Of a stretch of 23,930 bases of DNA, positions 21,797-23,930 are shown one piece after another. Both the position numbers and the translations under genes were made by a program. The notes below the pieces were generated by a model. That model did no database searches, was not told where the DNA came from, and saw nothing but the letters and a program-made list of their open reading frames with translations. Origin of the DNA: Oscillospiraceae bacterium (GTDB taxonomy: Bacteria; Bacillota; Clostridia; Oscillospirales; Acutalibacteraceae). Location: assembly GCA_022508705.1 (NCBI GenBank), contig JAFLUO010000017.1:1-23930 (forward strand), written 5' to 3'. Positions within the stretch are counted from its first letter, which is position 1. Each line of letters starts with the position of its first letter.

Positions 21797-23002
21797 TTAT
21801 TTAAGAGAATTAACGATTTCCAAAGTATCTCTTGCAATAACAAGCTCTTCATTTGTCGGGATAACAAACATCTTAACCTTTGAGCCGGGAACGGAAATCT
21901 CAATCTCTTCGCCTCTGATATGGTTCTTTTCCTCATCAATGTCAGTGCCCAAGAACTTAATGTTTTCAGCAACTCGTGTTCTGTACTGCGGATTGTTTTC
22001 GCCGATACCGCCTGTGAATACAACAGCGTCAACTCCGCCCATGGCAGCAGCAAAACCGCCGATGTACTTTGTGAGCTGGTGGCAGAGCATTGATTCAACA
22101 AGCTTAGCCCGAGCGTCGCCCTCTTTTGCTCTCTGTTCAATAGTTCTGTTGTCGCTTGTGCCTGCAATGCCGAGCATACCGCTCTTTTTATTCATAAGAG
22201 CGTCCATTTCGTCGGGTGTAAGATTGTGAGATTTCATAACAACGGGGATAATTGCAGGGTCAATAGAACCGCAACGAGTACCCATCATAATACCTTCAAG
22301 AGGGGTAAGACCCATTGTTGTGTCATAACATTTGCCGTCTTTTACAGCGGATATTGATGAACCGTTGCCAAGGTGGCAAGTAACGATTTTTGTGCCCTCA
22401 GCCTTACCGCCGAGAAGTTCAATACATCTTCCTGCAACATACCTATGTGAAGTGCCGTGGAAGCCGTATTTTCTGATGCCGTCTTTTTCGTAAAGTTCAT
22501 AGGGAAGAGCATACATATATGCGTAATCGGGCATAGACTGGTGGAAGCCCGTATCAAACACTGCAACCTGAGGAACATCCATGATTTTTTCGCAGGCTTC
22601 AATACCCTTAAGGTTAGCAGGGTTATGAAGAGGGCCGAACTTGAAGCACTCTTTAACAGCATCCTTCATTTCCTCAGTTACAAGAACGGATGATGAGAAT
22701 TTCTCCGCGCCGTGAAGAACTCTGTGACCGACAGCACCGATTTCATCCATTGATTTAATAACGCCGTTTTCTTCACTTACAAGCGTATCAAGAACCAATT
22801 GAATGGCTTCGCCATGGTCAGCCATAAGATGGGGCTGGCTCTTAATTGTTTTTTCAGGAGATGCAGGAACTTTATGTGTGAATGTAGCGTTCGCATCACC
22901 AATCTGCTCGCAGATACCTTTTGCAAGCAAATTCTCATTTTCCATATCAATTAACTGATATTTAAGAGATGAACTGCCTGCATTGATAACAAGTATTTTC
23001 AT
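21797..23002 (-). CDS. ackA: Acetate kinase
   Basis: A 401-residue acetate kinase of normal length, interconverting acetyl phosphate + ADP and acetate + ATP, the main energy-yielding step of acetate fermentation. The ASKHA-fold motifs are intact: INAGSSSLKYQLI (N7), GHRVLHGAEKFS (active-site Arg), VAVFDTGFHQSMP, YGFHGTSHRYV, HLGNGSS, MGTRCGSIDP (second active-site Arg), VFTGGIGENN and IPTNEELVIARDT (Mg-binding Glu). ATG 23002 follows CGGAGGAT. No phosphotransacetylase gene adjoins it; the downstream neighbour is a terminator and convergent folA. It is divergent from tmcAL, and their predicted promoters overlap. Confidence 0.97.
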   Translation of the reverse strand: MKILVINAGSSSLKYQLIDMENENLLAKGICEQIGDANATFTHKVPASPEKTIKSQPHLMADHGEAIQLVLDTLVSEENGVIKSMDEIGAVGHRVLHGAEKFSSSVLVTEEMKDAVKECFKFGPLHNPANLKGIEACEKIMDVPQVAVFDTGFHQSMPDYAYMYALPYELYEKDGIRKYGFHGTSHRYVAGRCIELLGGKAEGTKIVTCHLGNGSSISAVKDGKCYDTTMGLTPLEGIMMGTRCGSIDPAIIPVVMKSHNLTPDEMDALMNKKSGMLGIAGTSDNRTIEQRAKEGDARAKLVESMLCHQLTKYIGGFAAAMGGVDAVVFTGGIGENNPQYRTRVAENIKFLGTDIDEEKNHIRGEEIEISVPGSKVKMFVIPTNEELVIARDTLEIVNSLK

Positions 23003-23027
23003 AATTTATCCTCCGATTTGGTAAGTA

Positions 23028-23056
23028 TTGAATTTTTTTCTGTAATATTATATACT
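23028..23056 (+). promoter_or_regulatory. Sigma-A type promoter for tmcAL
   Basis: TTGAAT (23028-23033), a 17-bp spacer and TATACT (23051-23056). Its -10 box overlaps the -10 box of the opposite ackA promoter by 2 bp. Confidence 0.6.
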
Positions 23057-23075
23057 TAATTATATTGTTTTTCAA
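23047..23075 (-). promoter_or_regulatory. Near-consensus sigma-A promoter for ackA
   Basis: On the minus strand TTGAAA (23075-23070), a 17-bp spacer and perfect TATAAT (23052-23047), giving a leader of about 38 nt. The imperfect palindrome GTGTTAAACAC lies just upstream of the -35 box (about 23077-23087) and could be an operator. Confidence 0.7.
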
Positions 23076-23111
23076 GTGTTAAACACATTTCTTTAAAAAG
23101 GATTTGAAAAA

Positions 23112-23930
23112 ATGAGCGTAATCGGGATTATTTGCGAGTTTAACCCATTTCATAACGGGCATAAATATTTAATAGATTCCGTAAAAAAAGACGGAGACAC
23201 GGTAGTTTGCGTAATGAGCGGTAACTTTGTTCAAAGGGGAGAGCCTGCAATTGCAGATAAGCGAACAAGAGCTAAAATGGCTCTTCTTTGCGGTGCGGAT
23301 TTGGTTATTGAGCTTCCCGTTGCATTTTCCATGGCACGTGCGCAAACCTTTGCAAGAGGTGGAGTAAAGCTTCTTGATTCTCTCGGCGTGGTGGATACTC
23401 TCGTTTTCGGCAGTGAACGCGGAAATGTTGAAATGCTTGAAAAAACAGCGCAAGCTATTGAAAGCGAACAAGTAAACAATGAAATAATTGCTGATTTAAA
23501 AACAGGTGAAACCTATGCCTATGCACGTGAAAAAGCAGTAAGAAAAATATTCGGTAGTAATTTTGCAGATGTTTTGCACAACCCCAACGACATTCTTGCA
23601 GTTGAATATATTTCTGCTTTGAATTTTTTGCACTCAAAAATCGAACCTAAAGCAGTTTTAAGAAAGAGCGTTTCCCACGATAGCGAAGAAACAGAAGGCG
23701 TTTTTGCCTCGGCCTCACTTATCCGCGAAAAGATAAAAAACGGTGAAAAATATGAAGAATTTATGCCAAAGGATGCTTTAGAAATTTTAGAAAAAGCCAT
23801 AAATGATGGAAATGCACCTGCCGTTTACTCAAAGCTTGACATTGCAATACTTGCTTTTCTTCGTAAGGCTAAATCAGAAGATTTTTCAGATGTTCCCGAT
23901 GTTTCCGAGGGTATAGAAAACCGAATTATT
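23112..23930 (+). CDS. tmcAL: tRNA(Met) cytidine acetate ligase (TmcAL), 3' end cut by window edge
   Basis: The first 273 codons of an open frame that runs off the right edge; the family is about 390-400 residues, so roughly the last third is missing. It begins SVIGIICEFNPFHNGHKYLI, where FNPFHNGH is the nucleotidyltransferase HxGH-type ATP site, followed by VMSGNFVQRGEPAI, LPVAFSMARAQTFA, LHNPNDILAVEYI and FASASLIREKI, all typical of the YlbM/TmcAL family. The enzyme uses acetate and ATP to form N4-acetylcytidine at the wobble position of elongator tRNA-Met. ATG 23112 follows AAGGA. It is divergent from ackA, whose product governs acetate, ATP and acetyl phosphate levels. Confidence 0.93.
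   Translation, partial: MSVIGIICEFNPFHNGHKYLIDSVKKDGDTVVCVMSGNFVQRGEPAIADKRTRAKMALLCGADLVIELPVAFSMARAQTFARGGVKLLDSLGVVDTLVFGSERGNVEMLEKTAQAIESEQVNNEIIADLKTGETYAYAREKAVRKIFGSNFADVLHNPNDILAVEYISALNFLHSKIEPKAVLRKSVSHDSEETEGVFASASLIREKIKNGEKYEEFMPKDALEILEKAINDGNAPAVYSKLDIAILAFLRKAKSEDFSDVPDVSEGIENRII

Overview
The window is AT-rich DNA from a spore-forming, low-GC Firmicute. It most resembles a gut-type anaerobic Clostridium relative (Oscillospirales/Ruminococcaceae-like, inferred from gene content only). The support is SpoIIR and a BofA-family protein, a sodium-pumping biotin decarboxylase operon, acetate kinase, a DUF1292 gene, strong AGGAG-type ribosome binding sites, canonical TTGANA-17-TATAAT promoters and many intrinsic terminators. 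Nothing here is a phage, an insertion sequence or a CRISPR array. It is mainly chromosomal housekeeping DNA with a few accessory genes.

Layout. 1-1118: 3' part of an unrecognised membrane protein. 1289-4345: two separately promoted genes, an M28 zinc peptidase with membrane segments and a GPH-type sugar/cation symporter. 4349-5023: sfsA, whose start codon directly follows a terminator. 5078-8464 (minus): an oxaloacetate-decarboxylase-type Na+ pump operon, alpha (carboxyltransferase), gamma, separate biotin carrier, beta. 8659-11148 (minus): a secreted or membrane-anchored clan GH-A glycosidase with carbohydrate-binding-like modules. 11211-11920 (minus): a TauE/SafE exporter split into two overlapping half-size genes. 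12085-12345 (minus): a BofA-like sporulation membrane protein. 12567-13579 (plus): a propeller-like hypothetical protein and a DUF1292 protein. 13584-13775: a structured RNA read as 6S RNA, whose 3' arm is duplicated about 155 bp downstream with two palindromic repeats in between. 14026-15473 (minus): an ECF sigma factor with its overlapping membrane anti-sigma candidate. 15654-16277: spoIIR behind a hairpin that buries its ribosome binding site. 16351-21743: a tightly spaced cluster of GDPD phosphodiesterase, GH20 hexosaminidase, Na/Pi symporter with PhoU domain, thymidylate synthase and dihydrofolate reductase. 21797-23002 (minus): ackA. 23112-end: tmcAL, cut by the window edge.

How the genes work together. 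The decarboxylase operon would couple oxaloacetate decarboxylation to Na+ export, and the Na/Pi and GPH carriers could spend that gradient. AckA makes ATP from acetyl phosphate and releases acetate, while the divergent tmcAL product consumes acetate and ATP to modify tRNA-Met; their predicted promoters overlap. ThyA and FolA form the dTMP/tetrahydrofolate cycle. GDPD, GH20 and the phosphate carrier may form a small salvage set for glycerophosphodiester and GlcNAc-containing material (inference).

Most promising unusual signals: the duplicated 6S 3' arm with compensated palindromes, the overlapping ackA/tmcAL promoters, and the hairpin/terminator structures that sit directly on the starts of spoIIR and sfsA.
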